From positions 3,742,501-3,806,500 of the forward strand of contig AP031356.1 of the NCBI GenBank assembly GCA_037833965.1: a stretch of 64,000 bases of DNA, given 5' to 3'. Shown here piece after piece: positions 36,662-48,600 of this stretch; the first letter of the stretch is position 1; every line of letters begins with the position of its first letter. The notes under the pieces were generated by a model that did not search any database, was not told the origin of the DNA, and was given only the letters and a program-made list of their open reading frames with translations. Source of the DNA: Marchantia polymorpha subsp. ruderalis (taxonomy: Eukaryota > Streptophyta > Marchantiopsida > Marchantiales > Marchantiaceae). A program made the position numbers and the translations under genes.

Positions 36662-39600
36662 TCAGTTTTTGACTCCATAGGTAGCAAATAAGTAGGAAAT
36701 GATATCCTGAGATTCGCCCATGGACCTTCCAGTATTTGGATCTACCAAATAGGGAACCTGCGCCAGCGAGGAGAAATCAAAGTAAGATGTACATTGTGAC
36801 GCTCGTTGCAGAAGAAACGTCTTCTGCTTTAAAGACACATGATCATGATCTGCAGAACTGTGAGTGACACGAGAAGAGACAAACGCACCTTCGTAGATCC
36901 TGCGAGTTTGAGCAATGAACCTCTCAAAGCCGAACCTTTGCCTGCGTTTCGCAAAATATAAGGGATCTCCAGTTCGCACAGTGTCTCCCGTACCAATCGA
37001 GCAAACTGTGGCAGACAAGCGCAGAATTTTCTTTAACAGTGTGGCTTGTGAAGTAATCTGCCGTCACTCAGCAGATCTGCGGGGAATCTCAGTTCTAACG
37101 TACGTCACAAGGGAAAATGAAAAGGATCTTCACTTCCACCTCCATTCTCACACATGCTCGAGCGATTAGCAAAGATCACATCAAACCAACGCCACCCCTT
37201 CGAACCTCGATGCCCAGGCAAACTATTCATACATTTATGATACTCCGATTGGAGAGGCGTTGACATCCGTAGGAATTCCCTCCCCCCCCCCCCCCTGACT
37301 GCTGATACTGACTCTACATAGGAATCCACTTGTAGCGAATCTCCTGACCTTCACGTAAACCTGTGACTCCAAGCTTAAAGTTGCCAAAGATATTTTCACC
37401 TCACCCACTCTGTTGCGTGAGACTTCTTCTCACCTGGTTGTTCTCATACGAATACAATTCCAGTTTCTGCGAAGGTGTATCTGATGAAGCTTTGGAATAC
37501 AACATCATGCCCCTCCCTGCGCGCAGGATTGTTGGAACCCATCCAGTTACTAGAGTGCTACACAACCAACATTCGGTGTCAGGGTTCCAGGCATTATAAA
37601 CGGCAGATTTACGTGAACAGAGGTTACCTGAGCACAGAAGGAAGCTTTCTCATACTGAACAAAGTATCTTGTGCACGCTACAGAGTTACTGTTCTTAGAT
37701 CAATTTGAAGTCACGCAGTAGAGGAATTTTATAACAAAGTGCATGCAACAAATGTCCAATTACCTCTCGAGAAGACCCGGGGAAGGTTCTCTACCGCCAC
37801 CATACTGTTTGAATAGATAACTCACTATTTCTGCTGGAACACAGTAAGAAGATGTCTCAGAGACAAGGATACCAGCAATGGGTACTGAATACACTACGTA
37901 CGATTTCTAGAGTAAGCTTTTCCGACTGGCATAATTGAATTCTTTCAGACACTTATTTGAGCTCAGATTACTTACAGCTTTCAAACATTGATGCTCCGGT
38001 GTTGGGATCAATAAGATATGGGAATCTGCGGAGCAAGACAACATGGTGATGTTTTAAAATTTAGGCTACCAGATGCTCATTGAGAAAAGACATCAGAAAG
38101 CATATTACACTGGAAAAGGCACTGCAGTCCCTTTGACTAAGTTTTCCAAACTAGTCTCTACGTCTGTTTCCGAATTAAGAATTTAGAAGCATTCGCATTC
38201 ACCAGTTCTCCATTTGCAAGGACGATATATTCCAAGGAAATCACAAAGACTTTACTGTAGCGGAAAAGAAGCTTGTTTGAAACTCTCTGCAGCACACGGA
38301 ACTACTTTCTAGGACACAGAACAAGGTAGGAACCGAACTGTTCTTGACCACCATTTTTCTTCACAAAATCCCGATGCTTCAAAGATCCTTTGGGGCAGGG
38401 GTAAACCTGCAATCATATAGTATAAAATAACTGCTCATGGTAGAGATCACAGGGGTAGAGTGGAGCCCAGTGAAGTTCTGTAGATATTTCTAATGAGCAA
38501 TCATGGAAAGTTCTCTTCATTCATACGGTACCCTTGCGATCTGGAAATCAATCTGGAAATCAATCATTGCGTGCTACAAAGGAATGAATCAACTGGAAGG
38601 CAGGACATGTAACCTCTACTGAGAGATCGAGCTCGGTCAAGGCTTCTCTCACACGCCTACAGAAGGGACAAGCCTCTGTTCACAAAGCATGGTGAAGATA
38701 GATTAGCAGGATATCAAACTCAGAGCCAAGATCTTGCCTCCTCATCAGGTGGCAACGATTCTTGACATGGAAGTTGGCGACTCCTACTCAAAAGAAGCTG
38801 CCGGGAACATAATCTGAATGTTTTAAAATTGAGACAGTTGGACGACTATGTCAAGCTTTCATCTTGCCTCGGAAAGGTTGCTGTATAACCTATATAGCGT
38901 CATCAGAGAAGCATTCTAAGTCCTACCAAACTCATACAGCTGAAGGAGTTGAGGAGGCTGTCCAGTCTCCCCCCGTTCTGCAACAACTTCAGCATTCACC
39001 TTGGATCCCCAGGGCAAGCGTGCAATGCTTGCAAATCCCGATGTCGTCGTCTACAGGTGAAACAAAAAGGTGAAACATGTATACTTTGGTATAAAAACAC
39101 TCCGACAGCTAGCAGATCATCGATCTGTGACAATTACATGATGACTGTCGCATCTCTGTGGTCCAAATGGTTTGCTGACTTTTATGAGATGCAAATAGCT
39201 TCATAGTCAACGGATGGCAGATTCTTCTTGTAAAAATCCCAGGATTCGTGGCGGGAGATTTCGAACTGGCCAAGCTATTCTGGTGCTCTTGGGTACCATC
39301 AGCTTCAATTCTGCTCCTAAATAGCTTCAACCTCTATACAATCTGCCACTTTCTGGGAACTCGCTGGTGGATGCACTTGACCTCTCCTAGCTCTAGGTTC
39401 TAGAGTTCTCAAGGAATCAAAGAGATGTAGGAAGCAAAACACTCAACTCAAATGTTCGTTCTTTCTTAATGGATGCAAGGAAATGAAGACGTCGTGAGGA
39501 CTCAACAAGATCATACTGGATTTATTCCGATAACTCAAATGTTCGCAAATATTTCTAGCTCCAATCCACGAGTACAGAGCATGCGAGCATTTTCTTTTTT

Positions 39601-40429
39601 TCCATCATCAATATACCATTTCGCCAACGGAGATATGAATTGGCTAAGTACCTCAAGAAATACATTTCTGGGTGCCGCGGGATCCCCGCTCTGTCAAAAG
39701 AAGATGGAAAACCCATGTGGATCATGAACTGAAATTCTTGTTCAGCATTGTTCCTAGACATTCCCAAGATAAAGAACTCGAATGAAACCACTGAATTTGC
39801 GAGTAAGAGAATCATTCAGCCCCTATGGAAGAAAGTTGCATGAGCGTCTAACACCAGAGAGAGAACCAAATTCATCTGAATTCAAGTTAGTTTTGCATTA
39901 CGCACGGTTCTTGTTCTCTGCAGTTTGGCAGCTCACTAAGGCACAATTATGGAAATTGACCAATGAACCAAATTCCCCACAACGAGAAAAATAAAGGAGC
40001 AAAACTCAATTTTCTTCGAACTATAAAATCGAGAAGAGTAAAAGAAATGCAAATAGAGTGAATGTAAAAATGAATGCTCACTCCCAAAAGCTTCAGCAGC
40101 GGGCACAAAAAAGTCAAAAAACTCCTGCCTCCTTTCTCTTCATCTTTCTCCTCCACCTTCTGCACCTCGTCGGCATCCGTCTTCATCGAATTCACCACAA
40201 TCCTCGCTGCTCCACTCTTCTGCCATCTCGTCGTGCTGGCAAAATATTGCTCACGACCCGCCGTCCTGCGAGGATCACTCAATCTCAGTCTACACGAGAT
40301 TTCTCTCCTCCCAATGTCCCCACGAAAGGCATCTCGCACCTGAGCGCGAGTGCAATTCAGACCCGAGCCCGACGACGACGTCGAAGCTCTCGGGTGCCAG
40401 GACACCGCAGCTGCCTGCACAATGTCCAT
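36662..40429 (-). CDS. Tandem thioredoxin/GST-N domain protein, predicted plastid-targeted
   Basis: Redox or glutathione-binding protein with two GST-N/thioredoxin-fold modules, like Arabidopsis At4g10000 and At5g03880; the biochemical role is unclear. Nine exons join in phase to 352 residues: 40429-40082, 39050-38927, 38675-38614, 38406-38339, 38025-37976, 37833-37764, 37557-37434, 37005-36889, 36757-36662. The Ser/Arg/Thr-rich N-terminal 70 residues look like a plastid transit peptide. Module 1 (about residue 150 on) has LQLYEFEACPFCRRVREAL with an intact CPFC active site, VYPCPKGS and FPYLIDPNTG. Module 2 has LELYSYENNQFARLVRE, where Cys-x-x-Cys is replaced by Asn-Asn-Gln-Phe, then VPYLVDPNTG and ISYLFATYG. 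Thus only the first module can do thiol chemistry. Hydrophobic GWVPTILRAGRG links them. Start chosen at the ATG giving MDIVQ; the frame runs upstream but has no earlier ATG. Confidence 0.93.
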
Positions 40430-40579
40430 CACCACAAAAGCAGAGCTGGGCTGCAGCTGGAGTTTCTGATCAGCTGGCTCACGCAGCAGTTCACTCCATG
40501 GCTGGACTCCCCTGCCTCTCGACAATCGGCACTTTATTCAGGACCCAGTAATATTGCCAGACCCTGTCGAGTCCTATAG

Positions 40580-43500
40580 GCATGGCTAGATCCCCAACTT
40601 CACCTCAATATCTGCAAGCTTTTAATTCGTTAACTAAGTTATATTGGAAAATGTTTTGATAGTCGTTTCATAGATCGTTTTAGATAGTGATTCTTCCAGA
40701 CAGATTCAATAACCATCAGTTAGTTTTATCAATGTCTTATATATTGTATTAATTAGTGGATTTATGTAGAGCGATTTAGATGGAATTAGAAATTTTTATT
40801 TTCTTCTGACAGAGCAGTGAGAAGAATTTTATTAAAGTAGATTAAGATAGAGTAAAATTCTTGTTTTAAAATGATACATTACTCTATACTACGGATTCTT
40901 CTGCTCAGTCTTCAATAGCGGCCAATATTTGAGTTTAAAAGTGATGCTACTATTTAAGAAGAATGCATGAGAACCTTGCTTTCTTTCGTCTCGTGAATGA
41001 GATGATAGTAAATGTTACTAATATTTGGCAGACTTTTTCCAGAAAGAAAGACATTGAAAAATGTGGTTTTGATCGAAAACGGTTGATACAAAAGCATGAT
41101 GTCTTTGGAATGTACTATACGGTTTATTTCAAAGACATCATCAAAGATGTCATTACGATACTATGAATTGAATATTATGTAGAAAAATTGCATCAAAAAA
41201 TACACAATGTCATGTCAAATATCACAAGAAGTCGAATATCTCGCATCGACACAAATACATCACATTACGTTTTGGTTTACATATATGTTATACAATTACT
41301 TATTCAAGTCCTAAGATTAATTTGAGGAATTAAGATGAATTTTGCTGCTCTAATAAATGGTGGTTAGTTCCATGGCTGCAGTCGGTTTCATTGTCAAACC
41401 AGCTTGTCTATTAATTGCTTTACAGATATCTAAATTATCCATCGATCTTTGTTTTGGTTTGAGTACATGGCTTTAGATAGTACAATCTTCAAAATTATTA
41501 TTTTTCTCATTTCATATGAATTTTTGTAAACAATTTTTCATTCTTGAATGCAATGTGCATACACTGTATTTAATACATCACATCTTTCAGGTATAAAATA
41601 TATTTAGTGATTTAGATTATTTCTAATTTCTTTTGCAGATTTTTCAATATGAATGTCATAATTTATAAGTAAAATTAATGGAAAAGTAAAAAATAAATTT
41701 AACTAATTTACCCTGAAAACAATTATTAGAATAACTCATGTAATTAGAATTCTACAAATCTGACTTTCTCAATTATTTAAAATAATTTAAACGTGTTTAG
41801 AAAATTTCTAGTAAAACCATAGAATTAAAATTCAAATATTATCAAAATTATATGAACATATATAAATATGTAACTATAATCAAAATTAGAAAATTAGAAT
41901 TACAGTTTCAGATAAAAAGAGATAATCTTTATGATATTTAAGCTTATTTATAAAAATCAATCTCTACGACTTTCTTGTTTTGGTTGTTGATTTGTACAAT
42001 CGAAGATTTTAAAAATAGTGGGATATAAATTACAGTGATTCAAATATTCATCTGAAGGGTAATCTAAAACCTTTCAAATAATATTGAAACAAATGACTAA
42101 TGAATAAAATCAGCAGTCCGTAAACTCCATGCATGTTTAATTGATTAAATTTTGGTTATATTGTTCGTAATCTTGTTTAACATACATGGAACAAAGTTTT
42201 GGTTTTCAAAATTCGTCGATTACATTTAAGCACAAGTTTTGTGAGGCTGGTACATCTGATTCTCCATTCATCGTCATGTCACACTCGACTACGCCCGAAC
42301 ATGAGCACACTTCGATCGAGTGGTCTGCAGATTGCTGGCCTCCCTTTCGGAGCAATCGCCAGCATTTTGTTTATCGATGTTCCCAAATGCACCACTAGAC
42401 AGATGTATCGAACCTAAACGTGAGGTCAAAAGCGCAACTCTCACATCATCGGCCCCCATATATTCCTGTTCGATGCTCAATCGGCAAATCCTCATACTAT
42501 GATATTGGCTCCTTGTGTGGAAGATTTGCTCGACACTCTTGCGTTGCCAACTCCACTCAGGAATGAGCTTTTCCACCATCGGATTGGCGTGTGACGACAT
42601 AGCTCCTTCGCCAGATGGATTCTGCTCCTTGATTTTTGTGCAAAGCTCTTTGATAAACAAATAATTTCATAAATTGGTGATTATCATCATCAACAAGCTT
42701 CCGCCCACTGTAGAGCTCTCATTCTATTGAAGCTTTTTCAATGTCTGTAATATAGTCGAACTCTGTCACTACAAAATGTGGATAACCTTCAAACTTTGGT
42801 TTTGAACTTCTAATGTCTATACAAATCTAAAGTGAAGAACCTAAATCTTAAATCAGCAAGCTGATTAAGATTATGTCAAACCATTCGAGAATTGTAAGTG
42901 GTGTAGAACCTGTTGCGTAGTATGCGGAATATATTGGGCGAATGCATCATATGAGAATCAGTATGCAGGAATCTAAGATGAGTCGCGTCGCAAGATGAAC
43001 CATGTTGTCTGAGATAAATACGGCATCATCACATTACATACTATTGCTGCAGTCTTATTCTTGCGGCTCACCTGTGACCGTAGCGAAGAAACAGTGCTCG
43101 GAACGCCAAAACCGATACGATTGCGTCAAGAACAGTGTGATGTAAAGATGTGAGTATGTTACACCTCTCTCACTCGAAGAAGCTCCCCTCGTTTAATTCT
43201 GTCGAGACTTTCCAAGCCTATCCCTGTAACTGGCTCTAAGACTTGTACGACTGCATCGATAATACTTTTTAAGATTCATGTTGGCGATAGAGATCTCTCT
43301 GTATGCTACAATACGCTTACTTTTTGTGAGTTAATGCCGGTCCTGCATGTGGTTTAATCTCTGTAAGTCTCTCCATGTCTCAATTGCTGGTACTTTCTTC
43401 GACTTGTTCTCACTGTCATATGTTTTTTACGTGAGATGATTTTCATTCATTGCAAGTTTTGCGTATGAATTATAAACTATTTAAGATTCAGGGCCGCTCG
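40580..43500. other. AT-rich spacer
   Basis: Strongly AT-rich from about 40.6 to 42.2 kb, with no coding signature on either strand. From 42.2 to 42.7 kb the composition is balanced, and minus-strand frame 42289-42660 (123 residues, Ser/Arg-rich) stays open, but it has no recognisable domain and no linked exon, so it is not called. The rest up to 43.5 kb may contain a leader exon of the small plus-strand gene that follows. Confidence 0.5.
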
Positions 43501-43564
43501 AAGATATGTGAACGTCATTTACCAACATTCATGTGACAAGGAGATCGATTTTGGTTGCAGGGCG

Positions 43565-44695
43565 ATGAACGCTTATCACTGCAAAGTTTCTGTTTCTGAA
43601 GATATTGACCTGGTCGCCGGTGATAAGAATGTCATTTCAAGCCATTGTCATCACTTATGAGTCTGCTCTGATATATGCTCAAATGTGACATTTCTTCGTG
43701 ATGGCTTTTTATGGATAGGATCCGGTTAACGTGATGACTACGGTACAAGAAGGACCATCAAAGAGAGCCAACAACGTGCTCAAGGTTGCGAACTTTCCCG
43801 ATGTAATGTCTTTGCGTTCGGTCGAACCAGAGTTTCAAAATTAAGATTCTATTATTTCTGTCTCACTGCAAACAATGTTCATGCTTGAGAAAGCGCTCAA
43901 GGGTTAGACAAATACCTCCACTGGAGAAGGAAGGCTGTTATCATTTCTTGATCGGAGTCTCACAGGTGATGCTTTACTTCGAACGAGTTGAGAAGCAGGT
44001 GAGAGATGAATGGGAGATTCTAACCGCAACGATGCAGATACAGGTATGCGTTTTCCAAACTATTCTGATTTTTTTCCTCCTTCCTGCACTAGATCTTGTC
44101 TGGACTGGATTGGATGTATTGGCAATCTGCGTAAGCAAGAACGGATTACCAAATATGGATTTTTATAGTTACCATACAGCATGGCAGGAAGATATTATAA
44201 CTTTCGTCTCTTCTCACTGCTCTTAGAACAATAGGAGACTATCGTGGCGTGCCAAAAATTTACAGCCTATCCATGTCCTGTCCTGATTTCGTTTCGAGGT
44301 CAAGTCCGCTAAGTTAGTAAGAAGTAAGTAAGAACAAGTATAATTACAAAGCAGAAGTTGTAAGTTTGACGTGATTCACTGACTATATAATTGAAATGCT
44401 GATTTCTAGTCAAAGACCACTACTTCCTACCCTTCGTTTCTAGTCAAACTTTATGTAGTCAGACACCGATACCCGAGCCGTAACCAACCTGTAGTTTTTC
44501 CGAACAGTGTTGGAATCAAGTGTTGAAGCACAGTCGTCTCGATGAGGTCACCCGTCTACACGAGAGCAATGATGTTCTAGACGGCTTGACAGTAATAATG
44601 GTGACAAATCTCGTGGTACTTGACCTGAGGGTCGTGGTCAAAGTTTGTTGATGCAGTTGAAGCGTGGGGACGTGCTTATGTACTGCCTTGCTTGA
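43565..44695 (+). CDS. Predicted small five-exon gene, unknown function
   Basis: I do not recognise this protein. Five exons with GT-AG borders all join in phase 0 and give 110 residues: 43565-43630, 43719-43784, 43966-44043, 44508-44591 and 44657-44695. The product starts MNAYHCKVSVSEDIDLVAGD, is highly charged in the middle (YFERVEKQVRDEW) and again in exon 4 (HSRLDEVTRLHES), suggesting alpha-helix or coiled coil, and ends in RGDVLMYCLA. An acceptor-like AG lies four bases before the ATG, so a 5' leader exon or further N-terminal coding exons may lie upstream. The last intron is only 65 bp. The model rests only on consistent splice phase and peptide character; it could be a partial gene or chance. 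Confidence 0.4.
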
Positions 44696-45044
44696 TTGAC
44701 CTGTATCAAAAAGTGAGCCAAGGTGAGCACCAAAAACATCTACCTGTTTTCTGAGTATGCTTCATATTTGAGCACGAACGACACAGATTCCTCCACCAGA
44801 TACCGTGTTCATTCTAAGTCTCTTTATTTATGGGGAAAAGAATTGCACATATAAGTGATCCGGACCCGCTTTTCTGTTTTGTAGGGGGATTATTTGATAT
44901 CTCACTTCTCAAACTCGTAGAATCATTTAATCGTTACAGTGTTCGTTGCTACCTCAATTATATCTGAAACATAAGTATACAGTTTACTAGAATCTGAACC
45001 CACTCACCGTAGATTTTTCTTAGAACTGGTCCTATCTCGCCCTT

Positions 45045-45104
45045 GTTGCTCAGTCTGTATAAACGTACATATACACGACAGTATATGTATACAGACTGAC
45101 CAAC
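45045..45104. repeat. Imperfect inverted repeat around CAGTCTGTAT
   Basis: Left arm 45045-45060 and right arm 45089-45104 are reverse complements except for one base, and TA-rich inner sequence extends the pairing partly. It sits between the 3' ends of two converging genes. It could form a terminator-like stem or be a short foldback element. Confidence 0.6.
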
Positions 45105-45265
45105 AATGAAGTAGTATATTGTTGTAATGGAGTTTCCGCCGATGGTTCTTTCCGGAAGGAGGCAGGAAAGTACTTAGCCATGTAAAGGCAGAATGTCCTC
45201 TGGAGGCTATAGGAGGCTATAGGAGGCTTAAGTAGGACGTAGTGCACAAATACGGAAATGAACGT

Positions 45266-45523
45266 TTATATTCCACCAAGGTGGAGGTTCGAGAGAGGAG
45301 CCGCTTGGATTACCGTCAATAGTTGATGAAAGCAAGGAAGGTTTCCAACAGATTCCATTGTCTCGTTACGAACTCCAGATTTGGTTTCCTTCACACGATT
45401 TTCATAGCTTTTCGACAGCTTGAAAATAAACTTCCCATTTGGCGCAGCACTTAGAATGCCAATGACAGAGATGTTCTGCCCATTAAGATCGGAATGCTTT
45501 GCGAATCTGTCTAACTGCAAATT
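45266..45523 (-). CDS. Possible alternative last exon of HAP2
   Basis: An acceptor (TTGCAG) at 45524 opens an 86-codon phase-0 frame ending in TAA. It begins NLQLDRFAKHSDLNGQ and contains basic and hydrophobic segments but no known domain. A good phase-0 donor inside the giant HAP2 exon (GAG/GTACAC, exon ending at 45958) would splice into it and replace the last 103 residues of the HAP2 tail. It could also be 3' UTR. Transcript reads would decide. Confidence 0.3.
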   Translation of the reverse strand, partial: NLQLDRFAKHSDLNGQNISVIGILSAAPNGKFIFKLSKSYENRVKETKSGVRNETMESVGNLPCFHQLLTVIQAAPLSNLHLGGI

Positions 45524-45648
45524 CTGCAATGAAAGAACTGTCTTATCAGCTGGACTTCAGAAATCCACATGCTTAGCAGAGTACAATTTGTTCGAAGCTA
45601 AAGACTTCAAGAGACACACAGTTAAAGACACGGAGGGAGCTCTTTGTC

Positions 45649-48600
45649 TTAGTTCCAACTGAGGAGGGACAGCTGATCTTTTAGATAGATCAAAGCAGAC
45701 CAATCTGGCATATCTCTCCAGAGATAGTTATAATTTAAGGCCTCCAATATTCCGATCAACTCCAGCTTTAGGTGACTCATCCTGGCTGAGTAGCAGTGAA
45801 ATGTATCATGTGCACAAGGACTGTTGAAAGTATCATTTCTGAAGTCATCATCATCGGTTCGCGTGTTCTGGGGAAGGATTTGAAGATCAAGAAGTATTCC
45901 AGTATGTTTGCTTCTCACAGATATGTCCACCCTAACAGAAACAGAGGATATGTGTACCTCAGAGTTGAAGAAAACAAGGCTCCGAGATGTCACAATCCTT
46001 TTGATCTCGTCATCAACTTGTCCTCCTGTTAGATAGGGAGTTGGTGATTGTGAATGTGAAGAACCAGGATTCCCAGCTGGAGGAAGTTTATAGGGCTGAC
46101 TTGATGGAGGAGGTGGAGGGGGTGGAGGAGGAGGAGGAGATCGAGGAGTTTGAGATCGACGTTGGGTACCAGGAGATTGGCTTGTCTGAGGAGGTGGAGG
46201 GGGTGGAGGAGGAGATTTAGGAGTTTGAGATCGACGTTGGGTACCAGGAGATTGGCTTGTCTGAGGAGGTGGAGGGGGTGGAGAAGGAGATTTAGGAGTT
46301 TGAGATCGACGTGGGGTACCAGAAGATTGGCCTGTCTGAGTCTGAGAACGAGATTGTGAAGGGACTCTTTGAGAGAGAGAAGTCTGGAGATATTGGGCAG
46401 TCGGTTGAGGAGTAATAGGAGGAGGTGGATTCATAGTAGGAGTAGAGGTAGATGTAGATGGATTTAGACTCTGAGGACGTACACCGCTAGGTAGAGACGA
46501 AACGTGCCTAGTTGGTTGAGGGGCATTTGATTGGTACTGGGAGATTTGAGCATTTGGGTGACTGCCGTCTGCAGGATGTGAATTGGATTTGAGTGGATGA
46601 GAAATCGGTTGTTTTTGTTGGGAAGAAAGAGGAGAACTGGGATTCTGAGGAGAGAGACCTGCTTTAAAAGATGGTTTTTGCAAAGGAACAAAAGGCGAAA
46701 TGGGTGCCAAGGTAGTAGACTCAGGAAGAAGGTTTCGCTCGAGTTGATCGGGATAATTAGGTGGGACACTTGTACTTAGGTCAGAAGGAGACGTTATTTG
46801 TTGGAGACTGGTAGCAGTGAGGTCAGGCGTACGATTGAAGTCCGTAACAGGCTGGTCAATGGGAGGAAGACCGGATTCTGGCAACGACAGTTCGGCAATT
46901 TGTACAACTTCGGATGGCAATACGAGCTGCGATTTTTTCTGGTCAAGCCCTATTGAAGGATCAAATTCCGCTGTCAACTGAGCATCACTGAGCGAATTCG
47001 CATCTTCTGGAATACTCGAATGCTGCCCATCTAACATGGTGTAACCAGGAACTGCCCCAAATTGTCCTTCCACCCATTGTCCAGCATTGGACGTAGGGTC
47101 CAAATCTGCTTCGAGCATCGGATCAAGTGGTAGTTGACCTTCATTAACAACTGGTTGCAGTAAATATGGATTCGGAACCCCTTCATCTTGCTGCGCCACA
47201 TATTGTGTTTGTCCTCTCTGGGTTTTCCTTTTTCCACTTTGCCCAGTTATCTGCGCTACCTGGGGCAGAGAACTGTTAAACTTTGGCGTTTCGTCTTCTG
47301 CAAACATTGAGCTGAACATCGAGTCGCCGTCATCTGGTGAAAGTTCGGGTTGATGCTGCATAAGAGCCATTTGGTTCTGTACCTTCTCCTCTTTCTTTCC
47401 CGCTTTTTCTGGCGTCCCGACCCGTCCAGGCATATCCATCTGTTCAGGCAACACGATTTGCCCCTCAAGTGGTTGAGGAGACACACTGATTGCTTGTTCT
47501 TCTAGTTGCTCCATTCCATACACGTCTAGCTCCTCAGCCACATCCATCTGTTCAGAAAACACGGGTTGCTCCTCAAGTGGTTGAGGAGACCCACTGATTG
47601 CTTGTTCTTCTAGTTGCTGCATTCCAGACAAGTCTAGCTCCTCAGTCTGCATCTCTTTCTTCTTCTTCCGCGCAGCTCTTTTCATCTCAATTTCCAAAGC
47701 CAGGGCTTCAGGTGTCTGCTGAGGTTTTTGTCCCTTCGACTTTCTATTCTTCTTGCGCTTATTCTTCCTCCTGTCTTCCTGGACAACTCCCGAGATATCT
47801 GGTGCATCTGTTATATCTGAGAGCTCTGTCCCTTCAGACAACACAGATAGCTCCCCAAGAGGTTGAGGAGGCACACTGAGTGCTTGTTCTTCTGGTTGCT
47901 CCATTCCAGACACGTCTAGCTCCTCAGCCACATCCATCTGTTCAGACAACATGGGTGGCTCCTCAAGTGGTTGAGGAGGTACACTGATTGCTTGCTCTTC
48001 TAGTTGCTCCATCCCAGACACGTTTAGCTCCTCAGCCTGCATCTCTTTCTTCTTCTTCCGTGCAGCTCGTTTCATCTCAATTTCCACAGCCAAGGCTTCA
48101 GGTGTCTGTTGTGGCTTTTGTCCCTTCGACGCTCTATTCTTCTTCTTGTGCTTTTTCTTCATCCCGTCTTCCTGGACAGCTTCCGGGAAATCTGGTGCAT
48201 CTGTTATATTTGCTAGCTCTGAGTCGTCAGACAACAGTGGTTGCTCCGAAAGTGGCTGAGGAGGCGTAATGATTGCTGGTTCTTCCAGTTGCTCCATCCC
48301 GGACAGCGCTTGATCTTCAGACTGCATTAAATCTTCTTTTTTCTTCTTCCTTTCAGCTCGTTTGGCCTCAATAGCCGCAGCCATCTGTTCAGGTGTCTGT
48401 TCTGATTTTAGTCCCTTCTTTTTGTTCTTCTTGCGGTTTTTTCTACTGCCGTCTTCCTGTAGAACCTCCGTCAAGTCTGGTGTATCTGGTATAGCTGCTA
48501 GTTCCGTCTCTGCAGGCGACACCAGTTTCTCTTCAAGTGGCTCCGGATGCACAGTAATTTCTTGCACTTCTAGTTGCTGCATTCCAGATACGTCTGGATC

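Noticed and set aside
42289-42660. Minus-strand frame of 123 residues in balanced-composition DNA
   Set aside because: No recognisable domain, no linked exons and no coding-like composition; left uncalled.
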